Below are positions 8,994-18,056 of a stretch of DNA of 64,000 nt, in pieces (within the stretch, counting starts at the first letter, position 1; each line of letters starts with the position of its first letter). Origin of the DNA: Salinimicrobium sp963709775. Its GTDB lineage: Bacteria; Bacteroidota; Bacteroidia; Flavobacteriales; Flavobacteriaceae. The position numbers and the translations under genes were made by a program. The notes under the pieces are model-generated. The model was not told the DNA's origin. It saw nothing but the letters and a program-made list of their open reading frames with translations, and searched no databases. Location: the NCBI GenBank assembly GCA_963709775.1, contig CAVPXS010000007.1:124001-188000 (forward strand), read 5' to 3'.

Positions 8994-9284
8994 TTAATCG
9001 GCCAGAACAATGACTTTGTTGTCTTTCATCTCAATTACCCCACCTTCTACAGGAAGAACCAGGATTTTACTATCGGCTGAATCTCTTGTGAAACTCTTTG
9101 ACAGATCTTCTGAATTCACGGGATGAGAGTGAGTAAAGACTTTAATTTCTCCTTTAGAAAGCACCGAAACGATAGGAGCGTGATTGTTCAACATCTGGAA
9201 CTGCCCTTCAACCCCGGGTACGCTTACTGAATCAACTTCTGCGCTAAGCAAAACGGCTTCAGGAGTAACTATTTCTAAGTACAT
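8994..9284 (-). CDS. atpC: F1Fo ATP synthase epsilon subunit, short form
   Basis: The 96-residue product covers the N-terminal beta-sandwich domain of the epsilon subunit (LEIVTPEAVLLSAEVDSVSV at the start, GVEGQFQMLNNHAPIVSVL following). The two-helix C-terminal domain that inhibits ATP hydrolysis in E. coli and Bacillus is absent, as is common in Bacteroidota. The subunit sits in the central stalk of F1 and couples rotation. The gene follows atpD after an 87-base spacer that holds an inverted repeat. The remaining atp genes are not in the window. Confidence 0.93.
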   Translation of the reverse strand: MYLEIVTPEAVLLSAEVDSVSVPGVEGQFQMLNNHAPIVSVLSKGEIKVFTHSHPVNSEDLSKSFTRDSADSKILVLPVEGGVIEMKDNKVIVLAD

Positions 9285-9298
9285 AATTTTCTAAATTA

Positions 9299-9366
9299 CA
9301 AATTTCAAAATCCCAAATTCCAAGAGTTTGTTCCTTTGGAATTTGGAATTTGTGTATTGGGATTTC
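9299..9366. repeat. inverted repeat between atpD and atpC
   Basis: An AT-rich spacer in which CCAAATTCCAA (9313-9323) pairs perfectly with TTGGAATTTGG (9336-9346); similar words (CAAATTTCAAAATCCC, TATTGGGATTT) flank it. It can form a hairpin in the atpDC message. It looks like a short interspersed intergenic repeat rather than a classical terminator because no T-run follows the stem. Confidence 0.6.
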
Positions 9367-9371
9367 TCCGC

Positions 9372-10883
9372 TTATGCTTCAGCTAACATTTTCTCACCGG
9401 CTTCGATAGCTTCTTCGATAGTTCCTTTAAGGTTAAAGGCAGCTTCCGGAAGGTGATCAAGTTCACCATCCATGATCATATTGAATCCTTTAATGGTGTC
9501 CTTAATATCTACAAGCACTCCTTTAAGACCGGTAAATTGCTCGGCTACGTGGAATGGCTGAGAAAGGAAACGCTGAACACGTCTTGCACGCGATACAGCA
9601 AGTTTATCTTCTTCAGAAAGCTCTTCCATACCAAGGATGGCGATAATATCCTGAAGTTCTTTATATCTCTGTAGTAACTCTTTTACTCTCTGAGCACAGT
9701 CATAGTGATCTGATCCAAGAATATCGGCAGTAAGAATCCTGGAAGTAGAATCTAATGGATCCACTGCAGGATAAATACCAAGCTCGGCAATCTTTCTTGA
9801 AAGTACGGTTGTTGCATCAAGGTGGGCAAAGGTCGTAGCAGGCGCAGGGTCTGTCAAGTCATCTGCAGGTACGTAAACCGCCTGTACAGATGTAATAGAT
9901 CCATTCTTGGTAGAAGTAATACGCTCCTGCATCGCACCCATCTCTGTTGCAAGTGTAGGCTGATATCCTACCGCAGATGGCATACGTCCAAGAAGTGCAG
10001 ATACCTCAGAACCTGCCTGGGTGAAACGGAAGATATTATCTACGAAGAAAAGAACATCTTTCCCCTGTCCTTCCCCGGCACCATCACGGAAATATTCAGC
10101 AATGGTAAGTCCAGAAAGAGCAACACGTGCACGTGCTCCGGGAGGCTCATTCATTTGTCCAAAAACGAAAGTTGCTTTTGAATCAAGTAAAGCTGTTTTG
10201 TCAACTTTTTCAAGATCCCAACCTCCATCTTCCATGGAGTGCATAAAGTCATCACCGTATTTAATAATACCAGACTCAAGCATCTCTCTCAAAAGGTCAT
10301 TTCCTTCACGTGTTCTTTCCCCTACTCCTGCGAATACAGAAAGACCACCGTGACCTTTTGCAATGTTGTTAATTAATTCCTGGATCAAAACGGTCTTACC
10401 AACCCCTGCACCTCCAAAAAGGCCAATTTTACCTCCTTTTGCGTAAGGCTCAATTAGGTCAATTACCTTGATCCCGGTAAATAATACTTCTGTAGAAACA
10501 GACAGATCTTCAAATTTAGGCGCTTCACGGTGAATTGGAAGACCTTTCTCATTTGCCTTAGGTAAGTTCCCAAGACCATCAATAGCATCCCCGATCACAT
10601 TGAACAAACGACCAAAAACTTCTTTCCCGATTGGCATCTGGATAGGAGCTCCAGTCGCAAGCACTTCAACTCCACGGCTCAAACCATCGGTAGAATCCAT
10701 AGAAACTGTTCTTACTGTGTCTTCACCAATATGAGACTGCACCTCAAGGACCAAAATGGATCCATCTTTCCTGGCAATCTCAAGAGAATCATAGATTCTT
10801 GGCAATTCAGCATTCTCTGAGTCGAACTTTACGTCAACCACAGGACCAATAACCTGTGCAACTTTACCTGTAACTTTAGACAT
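9372..10883 (-). CDS. atpD: F1Fo ATP synthase beta subunit
   Basis: A 503-residue catalytic beta subunit. The Walker A motif GGAGVGKT lies near residue 155, followed by GERTREGNDL (catalytic Glu and Arg region) and the Walker B segment VLFFVDNIFRF; the signature PAVDPLDSTSR is near residue 375. It binds and interconverts ATP and ADP in the F1 head. In Bacteroidota atpD and atpC usually sit apart from the other atp genes, as they appear to here. A TATCTTTG -7 box about 100 bases upstream is the likely promoter, giving a long leader. Confidence 0.98.
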   Translation of the reverse strand: MSKVTGKVAQVIGPVVDVKFDSENAELPRIYDSLEIARKDGSILVLEVQSHIGEDTVRTVSMDSTDGLSRGVEVLATGAPIQMPIGKEVFGRLFNVIGDAIDGLGNLPKANEKGLPIHREAPKFEDLSVSTEVLFTGIKVIDLIEPYAKGGKIGLFGGAGVGKTVLIQELINNIAKGHGGLSVFAGVGERTREGNDLLREMLESGIIKYGDDFMHSMEDGGWDLEKVDKTALLDSKATFVFGQMNEPPGARARVALSGLTIAEYFRDGAGEGQGKDVLFFVDNIFRFTQAGSEVSALLGRMPSAVGYQPTLATEMGAMQERITSTKNGSITSVQAVYVPADDLTDPAPATTFAHLDATTVLSRKIAELGIYPAVDPLDSTSRILTADILGSDHYDCAQRVKELLQRYKELQDIIAILGMEELSEEDKLAVSRARRVQRFLSQPFHVAEQFTGLKGVLVDIKDTIKGFNMIMDGELDHLPEAAFNLKGTIEEAIEAGEKMLAEA

Positions 10884-10982
10884 TATCTATTCCTTTAATA
10901 TTGTGTGTTTTTATAAATAACTAAAAAAGAACCAGTAACAACTTTTGTAAAATGACGAAAAGCCATTGCCTTTTTCAGGCTG

Positions 10983-10990
10983 CAAAGATA
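10983..10990 (-). promoter_or_regulatory. -7 promoter box for atpDC
   Basis: Minus-strand TATCTTTG followed by CA is the classical flavobacterial -7 form. It lies 99 bases upstream of atpD, so a leader of about 90 bases is implied. No good -33 element is visible. Confidence 0.5.
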
Positions 10991-11174
10991 GTTTTTTTGT
11001 CTAAAAGTCTATAAGAGAAATAATAACTTTTTTATCAAAGCCAACTACCAGAGCTCCTGTTAGAAAAAATACATACCCAAAACACCTTTTTTGGCCTTTT
11101 TATAAGAAAAATGGACCGAAAATTGCCTACTTTTAGTTCATTAGTCCTGGCTCAAGAAACCAGGAAATGCAGAC
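10991..11174. other. intergenic region upstream of atpD
   Basis: The AT-rich spacer between the atpD promoter box and a small plus-strand ORF. I see no RNA gene or clear operator in it. Confidence 0.4.
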
Positions 11175-11414
11175 ATGATAAAAATTGCTGAAACATATTT
11201 TTTTCGGGCTATTCTTTTCCTGATCATATTTTTAAATATATATGGGGTCCTGGATTTCTATATTCCCAACCTCAAGAAAAGTTTTGCTCTTCTAATCTCC
11301 CTACTGGTTTCGCATTTGCTATCCCCCAGCTTTAAGTTCATTCAAATTAAAGGCGTGAGCAGGATACAGATCAAATGGTTATTTTTACGAAAACCGCTGG
11401 TTTTTAACTGCTAA
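11175..11414 (+). CDS. small hypothetical membrane protein
   Basis: A 79-residue ORF with ATG start, one or two hydrophobic segments (AILFLIIFLNIYGVLDFY near residues 12-29 and FALLISLLVSHLLSP near 37-51) and a basic C-terminus ending QIKWLFLRKPLVFNC. It stands alone between atpD and glmS and is followed directly by a strong terminator, which argues that it is transcribed. I do not recognise the family. Alternatively it is a chance ORF in AT-rich DNA. Confidence 0.55.
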   Translation: MIKIAETYFFRAILFLIIFLNIYGVLDFYIPNLKKSFALLISLLVSHLLSPSFKFIQIKGVSRIQIKWLFLRKPLVFNC

Positions 11415-11458
11415 ATAAAAAAAAGGATGCTTTTAGAAAAAGCATCCTTTTTTTTATT
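11415..11458. terminator. bidirectional terminator between the small ORF and glmS
   Basis: GGATGCTTTT (11425-11434) pairs with AAAAGCATCC (11438-11447), flanked by an A-run and a T-run of eight or more bases. It lies between the ends of convergent genes and can serve both. Confidence 0.88.
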
Positions 11459-11495
11459 TAGGTTCATTTGATCACCAAAAAGTGATCATTGAATA

Positions 11496-13348
11496 TTATT
11501 CCACTGTAACAGACTTAGCCAAATTCCTTGGTTGGTCTACGTTTTTACCAAGCATAACTGCAATGTGGTAAGAAAGCAACTGTAAAGGTATAGTGGTCAA
11601 AAGTGGCGTAAGAGACTCAATGGTATCGGGCACTTCGATTACATAATCTGCAAGATCACGAACACTTGTGTCACCTTCGGTCACGATCCCTATGATCTTA
11701 CCCTGTCTGGATTTGATCTCCTGGATGTTACTTACCACCTTTTCATAATGTCCTTTTCTGGTAGCGATCACCACTACAGGCATCTCTTCATCTATAAGCG
11801 CAATAGGCCCGTGCTTCATTTCGGCAGCAGGATAACCTTCAGCATGAATATAAGAGATCTCTTTAAGCTTTAAAGCTCCTTCCAGGGCAACAGGGAAGTT
11901 AAACCCACGGCCAAGGTAAAGGCAGTTACGGGCATCTTTATATTTTAAGGCAACTTCCTTAATATGCTCATTTGCTTCTAATGCCACTTCGATCTTCTGC
12001 GGAATTGTTTCCAGCTCCTGCAGGTGCATGTGAAAATCTGTATTGGAAATAGTCCCTTTAGCTTTAGCCAGCTTAAGGGCTATAAGGGTAAGGACGGTAA
12101 TTTGCGTTGTAAAGGCTTTAGTTGAAGCTACTCCAATTTCTGGCCCTGCATGTGTATAAGCACCTGCATTGGTCTCTCTGGATATTGAAGATCCCACTAC
12201 ATTACAAACACCAAAAACAAAAGCTCCTTTTTCTTTGGCCAGTTTGATGGCTGCCATAGTATCGGCCGTCTCCCCACTTTGGGAAATAGCGATCACAATA
12301 TCATCTGAATTAATAATAGGATTTCTATACCTAAATTCTGAAGCATATTCTACTTCCACAGGAATTCGGGCAAGATCCTCAAAAATATATTCAGCTACGA
12401 GTCCGGCATGCCATGAAGTTCCGCAGGCGACAATAACTATTCTTTTTGCATTTAAAAAACGCTCCAGGTTGTCATCGATTCCAGCCATGCGGATTAATCC
12501 TTCTTCGGCATTTAACCTTCCACGGTAAGTATCCTTTATAGCACTTGGCTGCTCATAGATCTCCTTAAGCATGAAATGATCAAAATGGTTCTTCTCAATT
12601 TGCTCAAGGTTTAACTGTAACTCCTGGATGTAAGGATCAACAAGGGAGTCATCTTTGATCTTTCGAACTTTAACTCCTTTGTCACGTCTTACAACTGCCA
12701 TCTCGCCGTCTTCCAAATAAATGGCATTGTTCGTAAATTCAATGAATGGAGAAGCATCTGAAGCAATAAAATACTCATCTCTCTCCAACACCTATGGCAA
12801 GCGGGCTACCCAAACGGGCCACTACGATCTCGTTTGGTTTTTGTTTATCAAAAACAGCAATAGCGTATGCTCCCACAGTTTGATTAAGGGCGATCTGTAC
12901 TGCTTTCCCAAGCTTAACATCCTCCTTTTTTATAACATCCTCAATAAGGTTGACCAGAACCTCAGTATCAGTATCTGATTCAAATTTGTAACCACGCTTG
13001 GTCAACTCTTTTTTAAGACTCTCATAATTTTCAATAATCCCATTGTGAATGATCACAAGATTACCGGAATTTGACAGGTGCGGGTGCGAGTTCACGTCAT
13101 TTGGCACCCCATGAGTTGCCCACCTGGTGTGACCAATTCCCAGCGTTCCCGAAGTATTATCAAGTTCGCTCTCCATTTTTGCCTTTAAGATCGGCAACCT
13201 TCCCTTTAGTCTTACTAACTTTTAAATCTTTCTCGTCATACAGTGCAATACCAGCACTGTCATATCCTCTGTACTCAAGTCTCTGAAGACCCTTTAGCAC
13301 GATTGGGTAAGCCTCTCTATGGCCTATATACCCTACTATTCCACACAT
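11496..13348 (-). pseudogene. glmS: glutamine-fructose-6-phosphate aminotransferase, two +1 frameshifts
   Basis: GlmS makes glucosamine-6-phosphate, the first committed step to UDP-GlcNAc for peptidoglycan and lipopolysaccharide. Three overlapping frames together make one full protein of about 616 residues: an N-terminal class II glutaminase domain starting MCGIVGY (catalytic Cys2), then two SIS sugar-isomerase domains, ending NLAKSVTVE. An extra base at 13182-13183 breaks VADLKAKMESEL, and another near 12780-12784 breaks GVGEDEYFIASDA; removing one base at each restores the family sequence. The gene is normally essential without external amino sugar, so sequence errors are much more likely than a true pseudogene. 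It follows the DUF4270 gene by 3 bases in one operon. Confidence 0.93.
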
Positions 13349-13351
13349 AAT

Positions 13352-14920
13352 CTAACTCTTTGGTTCTGTATAATAAATTTTCAACTTGAGGCGCTTGTCC
13401 TCATCTTGTGCATTTGGGCCGTAAAGAACGGTTGCTTCCGGAGTGATCAAAGCACTACCGGGTACCCTTTCTACCTCAGGATTTACTGCAGGAAGCACCA
13501 TATATGTAGAAATTAAATTGATATTTTGTGTTACTACCAATCCAAGTTTCACATTAGTTGAATCCCTGTTTAGAAGTTTATCGATATGGTTGGTGATCCT
13601 TATTTTATAACTAACTCCATTTCCGTTTTCATCACGGGTCAATGGCTGCAGATGCCCGTTATTTGATATTGAAGTTGTTTTATTGGCCTGCCCGGGAGAA
13701 TCCAGGATGTAATCGGCCAAAATTGTATTATTATCAAGGTCGTACAAATAGAGCCTCTCTGCTTCATCAACATCACCTACTTCGTTGCGGTTCACAAAAA
13801 ACTCGAGATTGGCTTCATTTATAAGCCAATCGTTCTCACGCAGAAACTCCAGTTCATCAGAAACTCCATCATTATCGGCATCGGGCCCGGCAAATAATTC
13901 AATTATTGCCATAGCGCCTTCACCTCCTTTTAAATAAAGATTTTCGTCGTCAAATTGTGGGGCTTCCTGTTCGAAAGTATTGACCCGCACCCCGCCAAAA
14001 TCAAGTTCATAAGATCTTCTCACCTCAACCATGTCCTCAACATCACCATCCTCGTCAACATCTGTCACATCAACAACGCGTGTCTTATAATAAATGGTTA
14101 TTCCCGCATCTCCCTGAAGCAAGTTAAGCAACATCATCGTGCCACCGCTGTTTACCTGATCGGCCTTTAAATAAATTCCTCTAAAGTAATTTTTGAAGCT
14201 GCTTTGATTAAGTAAAGCCGAACTTCCCGCCTGGTCCAGGATCTTATTCTGAAAAAAGTTATTATCAAGCTTTAACCTTAAGGCAGGTGCTTTTCTCACA
14301 GTATCTGTCACCCCTGCTTCATCTACAGGATATTCGACCGTTTCTTCGGCCGAAGGGACAAAGCTTTCATTTTCGTAAAGTGCTTCAGGATTAATATTAC
14401 TCATGATCTTTGGCTCCAGATTAGAATAATATCTCTGCGACTGCTCAAAATCTTCTTCAGGATCGAAGTCGTTTAAAAAGTACCCCGATTCATAAACTGA
14501 AAGACTGATAGGAGAACTTCCGTAAATAGAATCAAGAGCATACGTCACCTCCTCATCCACCATAGTTTCATGAGAAAAATAAGGAATTGCAAGGACCACA
14601 CTGTCAACTACCGGCTCTGTTCCAAAAGACGGGTTGGGAGTGGAAAGCAGCACGTTTGACAGCACACTGGCTTCCTGAGTACCAAATACCTCATCCTCAT
14701 AAACTCCCAGGAGGTTAAGTGGTAATCCATTGGTTTGTACCGGAGGAAGATCATAAGAATGAGCAGAGAGCAACGCATCATCATAAAGATCGGCATTAAA
14801 TCCAGGCTCTCCAATAACACTGCTACCTATGGTATCAAAATCGTCTTCGCAAGCAATTAGCGAAATAACAACAGCTACAACTGTTGCCATTCTCAACATT
14901 GTATTCTTTAAATTCATCAA
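13352..14920 (-). CDS. DUF4270 family surface lipoprotein
   Basis: A 522-residue lipoprotein: signal peptide with lipobox LIAC at about residues 21-24, then CEDDFDTIGSSVIG. The acidic residues right after the lipid cysteine resemble the Bacteroidota surface-export signal, so exposure on the outer membrane is likely. The early residues and the VVDSVVLAIPYFS segment fit DUF4270, a Bacteroidota family of unknown function. It contains a short Asp-rich stretch (DVDEDGDVEDMVE, about residue 287) and a second (GPDADNDGVSDE) resembling calcium-binding repeats. It lies between the GT5-like gene (11 bases) and glmS (3 bases), a grouping that I believe is common in Flavobacteriia and hints at cell-envelope carbohydrate work (inference). 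Confidence 0.88.
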   Translation of the reverse strand: MMNLKNTMLRMATVVAVVISLIACEDDFDTIGSSVIGEPGFNADLYDDALLSAHSYDLPPVQTNGLPLNLLGVYEDEVFGTQEASVLSNVLLSTPNPSFGTEPVVDSVVLAIPYFSHETMVDEEVTYALDSIYGSSPISLSVYESGYFLNDFDPEEDFEQSQRYYSNLEPKIMSNINPEALYENESFVPSAEETVEYPVDEAGVTDTVRKAPALRLKLDNNFFQNKILDQAGSSALLNQSSFKNYFRGIYLKADQVNSGGTMMLLNLLQGDAGITIYYKTRVVDVTDVDEDGDVEDMVEVRRSYELDFGGVRVNTFEQEAPQFDDENLYLKGGEGAMAIIELFAGPDADNDGVSDELEFLRENDWLINEANLEFFVNRNEVGDVDEAERLYLYDLDNNTILADYILDSPGQANKTTSISNNGHLQPLTRDENGNGVSYKIRITNHIDKLLNRDSTNVKLGLVVTQNINLISTYMVLPAVNPEVERVPGSALITPEATVLYGPNAQDEDKRLKLKIYYTEPKS

Positions 14921-14931
14921 ATTTCTTCTAA

Positions 14932-15741
14932 TTATGATAATACCTTGTTGGTATAGAATTCCTGATAAGCCTGGGCAAATTCTTCCCTGTTCTTATAATC
15001 CAGTACTGGCTTATCAAGTTTACTTAAATATTTTTTTAGTTCATCAGGAATATCATCTCCTGCAATCACAACAGCATCAGAATTATCTACAGCTGTTTTC
15101 ATGATATTAACGTAGGTTGGCTTCTTTAAGTGTTTAACCTGTTCATTTTCCAGACCATCAAATAATACTTTCTTGTGCATTTGATTATCTAACGCACCTT
15201 CAAAGTCCTGATTGTATACCGAAGTCACAATTTTTGCCTCATTAAACAAGGGCTCATTGCCATAGTAGTTGCGAAGGTAAAGTGGCAGCAAGGAAGACAA
15301 CCACCCGTTCACATGGATAATATCTGGTGACCAGTTGAGTTTTTTTACTGTCTCGATTACCCCTTTTGCAAAGAATATGGCTCTTTCATCATTATCGGGA
15401 AAAAGATTCCCCTCTTCATCTGTAAGGGTCGCTTTTCTTTTAAAATAATCCTCATTATCTATAAAATACACCTGCATCCTTTCCTTCGGAATTGACGCAA
15501 CCTTTATTATAAGTGGCATATCCAGGTCATTAATGACCAGGTTCATACCAGATAGCCTTATAACTTCATGAAGCTGATGCCTCCTTTCATTTATGTTCCC
15601 AAAACGCGGCATAAAAATGCGGATTTGTCCACCCTGGTTATTAACCATTCTGGGGGCTTCAAAAGACATAGATGAAATTTCTGTTTCGGGTAAGTAGGGA
15701 ATAACTTCAGATGATACGTACAATATCCTCTTATCTTTCAT
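14932..15741 (-). CDS. glycogen/starch synthase-like protein, N-terminal GT5 domain only
   Basis: A 269-residue protein that matches the N-terminal ADP-glucose-type half of GT5 glycogen synthases: RILYVSSEVIPY at the start, RIFMPRFGNINERRHQLHEV near residue 41, and WSPDIIHVNGWLSSLLPLY near 137. The C-terminal Rossmann domain that completes the GT-B active site is missing; the protein ends shortly after the interdomain position. Canonical glycogen synthesis is therefore doubtful. It heads the operon with the DUF4270 lipoprotein and glmS and is divergent from panC. Confidence 0.85.
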   Translation of the reverse strand: MKDKRILYVSSEVIPYLPETEISSMSFEAPRMVNNQGGQIRIFMPRFGNINERRHQLHEVIRLSGMNLVINDLDMPLIIKVASIPKERMQVYFIDNEDYFKRKATLTDEEGNLFPDNDERAIFFAKGVIETVKKLNWSPDIIHVNGWLSSLLPLYLRNYYGNEPLFNEAKIVTSVYNQDFEGALDNQMHKKVLFDGLENEQVKHLKKPTYVNIMKTAVDNSDAVVIAGDDIPDELKKYLSKLDKPVLDYKNREEFAQAYQEFYTNKVLS

Positions 15742-15778
15742 AGGATCACTTTAAATGCTGTTGTAAAATAAAAACAAG

Positions 15779-15786
15779 CAAAAATA
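15779..15786 (-). promoter_or_regulatory. -7 promoter box for the GT5-DUF4270-glmS operon
   Basis: Minus-strand TATTTTTG fits TAnnTTTG, 37 bases upstream of the start codon at 15741. Confidence 0.5.
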
Positions 15787-15817
15787 CAAAATTTTATGCA
15801 GATTGCCAGTATTATAT

Positions 15818-15825
15818 TAAGTTTG
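15818..15825 (+). promoter_or_regulatory. -7 promoter box for panC
   Basis: TAAGTTTG followed by CA fits the flavobacterial -7 consensus, 23 bases upstream of the panC ATG. No clear -33 element. Confidence 0.5.
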
Positions 15826-15848
15826 CAGGCCCTTAATTTTGGAATAAG

Positions 15849-16697
15849 ATGCAGATTTTAAAGGAGAAGGAAGCTCTAAAAAAGCAAATTAGAGCTCTCA
15901 AAAATGACCAGAAGAGCATAGGTTTTGTCCCTACAATGGGTGCATTGCATGAGGGCCACCTCTCCCTAATCAAACAAGCTCTTTCTACCTGCGATAAAGT
16001 AGTAGTGAGTATTTTTGTCAATCCCACCCAGTTTGATAATCAGGACGATCTTCAAAAATATCCACGCACCCTGGATGAGGATGTAGAGCAAATAAAAGAA
16101 ATAAGTGAAGAAGTTATTGTCTTTTCCCCTCCTGCGTTTGAGATGTATGGTGAGATTATATCTTCGGAAGAGTTTTCTTTTGACGGGCTGGAACACCAAA
16201 TGGAAGGGAGATTCCGCGAGGGGCATTTTAACGGCGTAGGCACCATTGTAAAAAGGCTTTTTGAAATGGTTGAGCCCGATAAAGCCTTTTTTGGAGAAAA
16301 GGATTACCAGCAGTTACAGATAATTAAAAAACTGGTGGAAAAGCAGGACTTGAATGTCGAGGTGATTGGCTGCCCAATTTTCAGGGAGACCAGTGGATTG
16401 GCAAGAAGCTCCCGCAATGAAAGGTTGAGCCCGAAGGAGCGACAAACAGCTGCTTTTATTTACGAAATCCTGCAACAGGTAAAGAACGAATTTGGCACAA
16501 AAAGTGCAAAAGAGATAAGCACCTGGGTGGCAGAAAGATTTAAATCACAACCCTCCCTGGTCCTTGAGTATTTCGAAATAGCCAATGCAGATGATCTGGT
16601 GAGTATTCAGGAAGAAGACAGGAGTAAAAAGTATCGTGCCTTTATTGCCGCGTATTCAGGCGATATCAGGTTAATAGATAATATAGCTTTAAATTAA
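15849..16697 (+). CDS. panC: pantoate--beta-alanine ligase
   Basis: A 282-residue pantothenate synthetase, which condenses pantoate with beta-alanine using ATP. It carries the nucleotidyl-transferase motif PTMGALHEGHLSLI near residues 28-41, FVNPTQF near 55, the pantoate loop GRFREGHFNGVGTIV near 120, GEKDYQQLQ near 148, and the KMSKS-like segment LARSSRNERLSP near 180. Length and motifs are standard. It is followed by panD after 4 bases, so the enzyme and the supplier of its beta-alanine are made together. Confidence 0.97.
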   Translation: MQILKEKEALKKQIRALKNDQKSIGFVPTMGALHEGHLSLIKQALSTCDKVVVSIFVNPTQFDNQDDLQKYPRTLDEDVEQIKEISEEVIVFSPPAFEMYGEIISSEEFSFDGLEHQMEGRFREGHFNGVGTIVKRLFEMVEPDKAFFGEKDYQQLQIIKKLVEKQDLNVEVIGCPIFRETSGLARSSRNERLSPKERQTAAFIYEILQQVKNEFGTKSAKEISTWVAERFKSQPSLVLEYFEIANADDLVSIQEEDRSKKYRAFIAAYSGDIRLIDNIALN

Positions 16698-16701
16698 AAG
16701 T

Positions 16702-17052
16702 ATGCAAATCCACGTTGTTAAATCAAAAATTCATCGCGTAAAAGTAACCGGAGCAGACCTCAACTACATCGGCAGTATTACTATTGATGAAGATCTTATG
16801 GATGCGGCCAATATCATTGAAGGTGAAAAAGTGCAGATCGTGAACAACAACAATGGCGAAAGACTTGAAACTTACGCTATCCCGGGGCCACGCAACAGCG
16901 GAGAAATCACCCTTAATGGCGCTGCTGCACGCAAAGTGGCAAAAGGAGATATCTTGATCCTTATCACATATGCTATTATGGAACTGGAAGAAGCAAAAAA
17001 CTTTAAGCCATCCCTCGTTTTCCCAAACGAAGAAACCAATCTCCTCAATTAA
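16702..17052 (+). CDS. panD: aspartate 1-decarboxylase
   Basis: A 116-residue pyruvoyl-dependent enzyme that makes beta-alanine from aspartate. The self-cleavage site is Gly24-Ser25 in YIGSITID; Ser25 becomes the pyruvoyl group. Lys9 (KSKIH) and the segment IPGPRNSGEITLNGAAARKV are conserved. It is the second gene of panCD, directly supplying substrate to PanC, and the next gene starts 3 bases later. Confidence 0.97.
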   Translation: MQIHVVKSKIHRVKVTGADLNYIGSITIDEDLMDAANIIEGEKVQIVNNNNGERLETYAIPGPRNSGEITLNGAAARKVAKGDILILITYAIMELEEAKNFKPSLVFPNEETNLLN

Positions 17053-17055
17053 ATC

Positions 17056-18021
17056 TTGAAGAAAAAGCTTTTAAAGTTTTCAAAAACTTTTCTCCCCCTG
17101 TTGTTGGGGATTTTTCTTATTTGGTATTCTCTTAGCAGTGCAACTCCCGCCGAACGCGAGGAACTGTGGAATAATATTCTTCTTGCCGACCTAAAATGGG
17201 TTTTCTTGAGCGTTTTTTGCGGAATACTATCTCATCTTTCACGGGCTTATCGCTGGAAGTATTTACTGGAGCCATTGGGATACAAACCCCGCCTGGCCAA
17301 CAGCTTTATGGCCGTAATGGGAGGATATCTGGCAAACCTGGGGGTACCAAGATCCGGAGAAGTATTACGGGGTGCAACGATTTCTACTTATGAAAACGTC
17401 CCGTTTGACAAGGCCTTTGGTACTATAGTTTCAGAAAGAATTGCCGACCTTGCAATGGTCCTAATCATTACAACCTTTGGATTTCTTATTCAAACTGAAG
17501 GGTTGGTCACCTATTTTCAGGATAATGACATCAATCCATTTATTTCCATTGGAATTTTCCTTCTCCTGGTTATTTTAGGGGTTACCCTTCTCAACCTGGT
17601 AAGACGATCGGGTCATCCATTTATGGTGAAAATAAAAGATTTTGCCCGGGGTTTATTAGAAGGTATGCGCAGCATCGTGAGGATGAAAAAGAAAAAAGAA
17701 TTTGTTCTCCACACCATCTTCATCTGGGCAATGTACCTGTTGATGTTCTACCTCATAAAGTTTGCAATTCCCGAAACGAATTCTCTATCAATAGCAGGGT
17801 TCATGGCGGCTTTTATAGTCGGGACATTTGCCATTACCACCACCAATGGCGGCATAGGCGTCTACCCTATTGCAATGGGTGCCGTACTGTTGCTTTTTGG
17901 TATAAATCAACAGGCAGGTGAGGCATTTGGATGGATCATGTGGGGCTCTCAAACCTTGATGGTAGTGATCCTCGGGGGACTTTCCTTCTTAATTCTCCCC
18001 ATTTACAATCAAAAGAAATAA
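17056..18021 (+). CDS. YbhN/UPF0104-like membrane protein (lysylphosphatidylglycerol synthase TM-like)
   Basis: A 321-residue polytopic protein of the flippase-like domain family related to the membrane half of MprF. Conserved features include HLSRAYRWKYLLEPLGYKP near residue 62, GGYLANLGVPRSGEVLRG near 90, and ITTTNGGIGVYPIAMG near 257. It uses a TTG start at 17056, three bases after the panD stop, and no nearer ATG gives the N-terminal segment. Substrate is unknown; lipid transfer is inferred from the family. It lacks the soluble aminoacyl-transferase domain of MprF. Confidence 0.87.
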   Translation: MKKKLLKFSKTFLPLLLGIFLIWYSLSSATPAEREELWNNILLADLKWVFLSVFCGILSHLSRAYRWKYLLEPLGYKPRLANSFMAVMGGYLANLGVPRSGEVLRGATISTYENVPFDKAFGTIVSERIADLAMVLIITTFGFLIQTEGLVTYFQDNDINPFISIGIFLLLVILGVTLLNLVRRSGHPFMVKIKDFARGLLEGMRSIVRMKKKKEFVLHTIFIWAMYLLMFYLIKFAIPETNSLSIAGFMAAFIVGTFAITTTNGGIGVYPIAMGAVLLLFGINQQAGEAFGWIMWGSQTLMVVILGGLSFLILPIYNQKK

Positions 18022-18056
18022 TATCTATATTGCTTTAGGAAAAAAACCTATTGCAT

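Noticed and set aside
9822..10181. Plus-strand ORFs of more than 100 codons opposite atpD
   Set aside because: They are shadows of a highly conserved gene, with skewed composition and no start context.
12775..13197. Stand-alone glutaminase-like gene
   Set aside because: It is the middle part of glmS between two single-base insertions.
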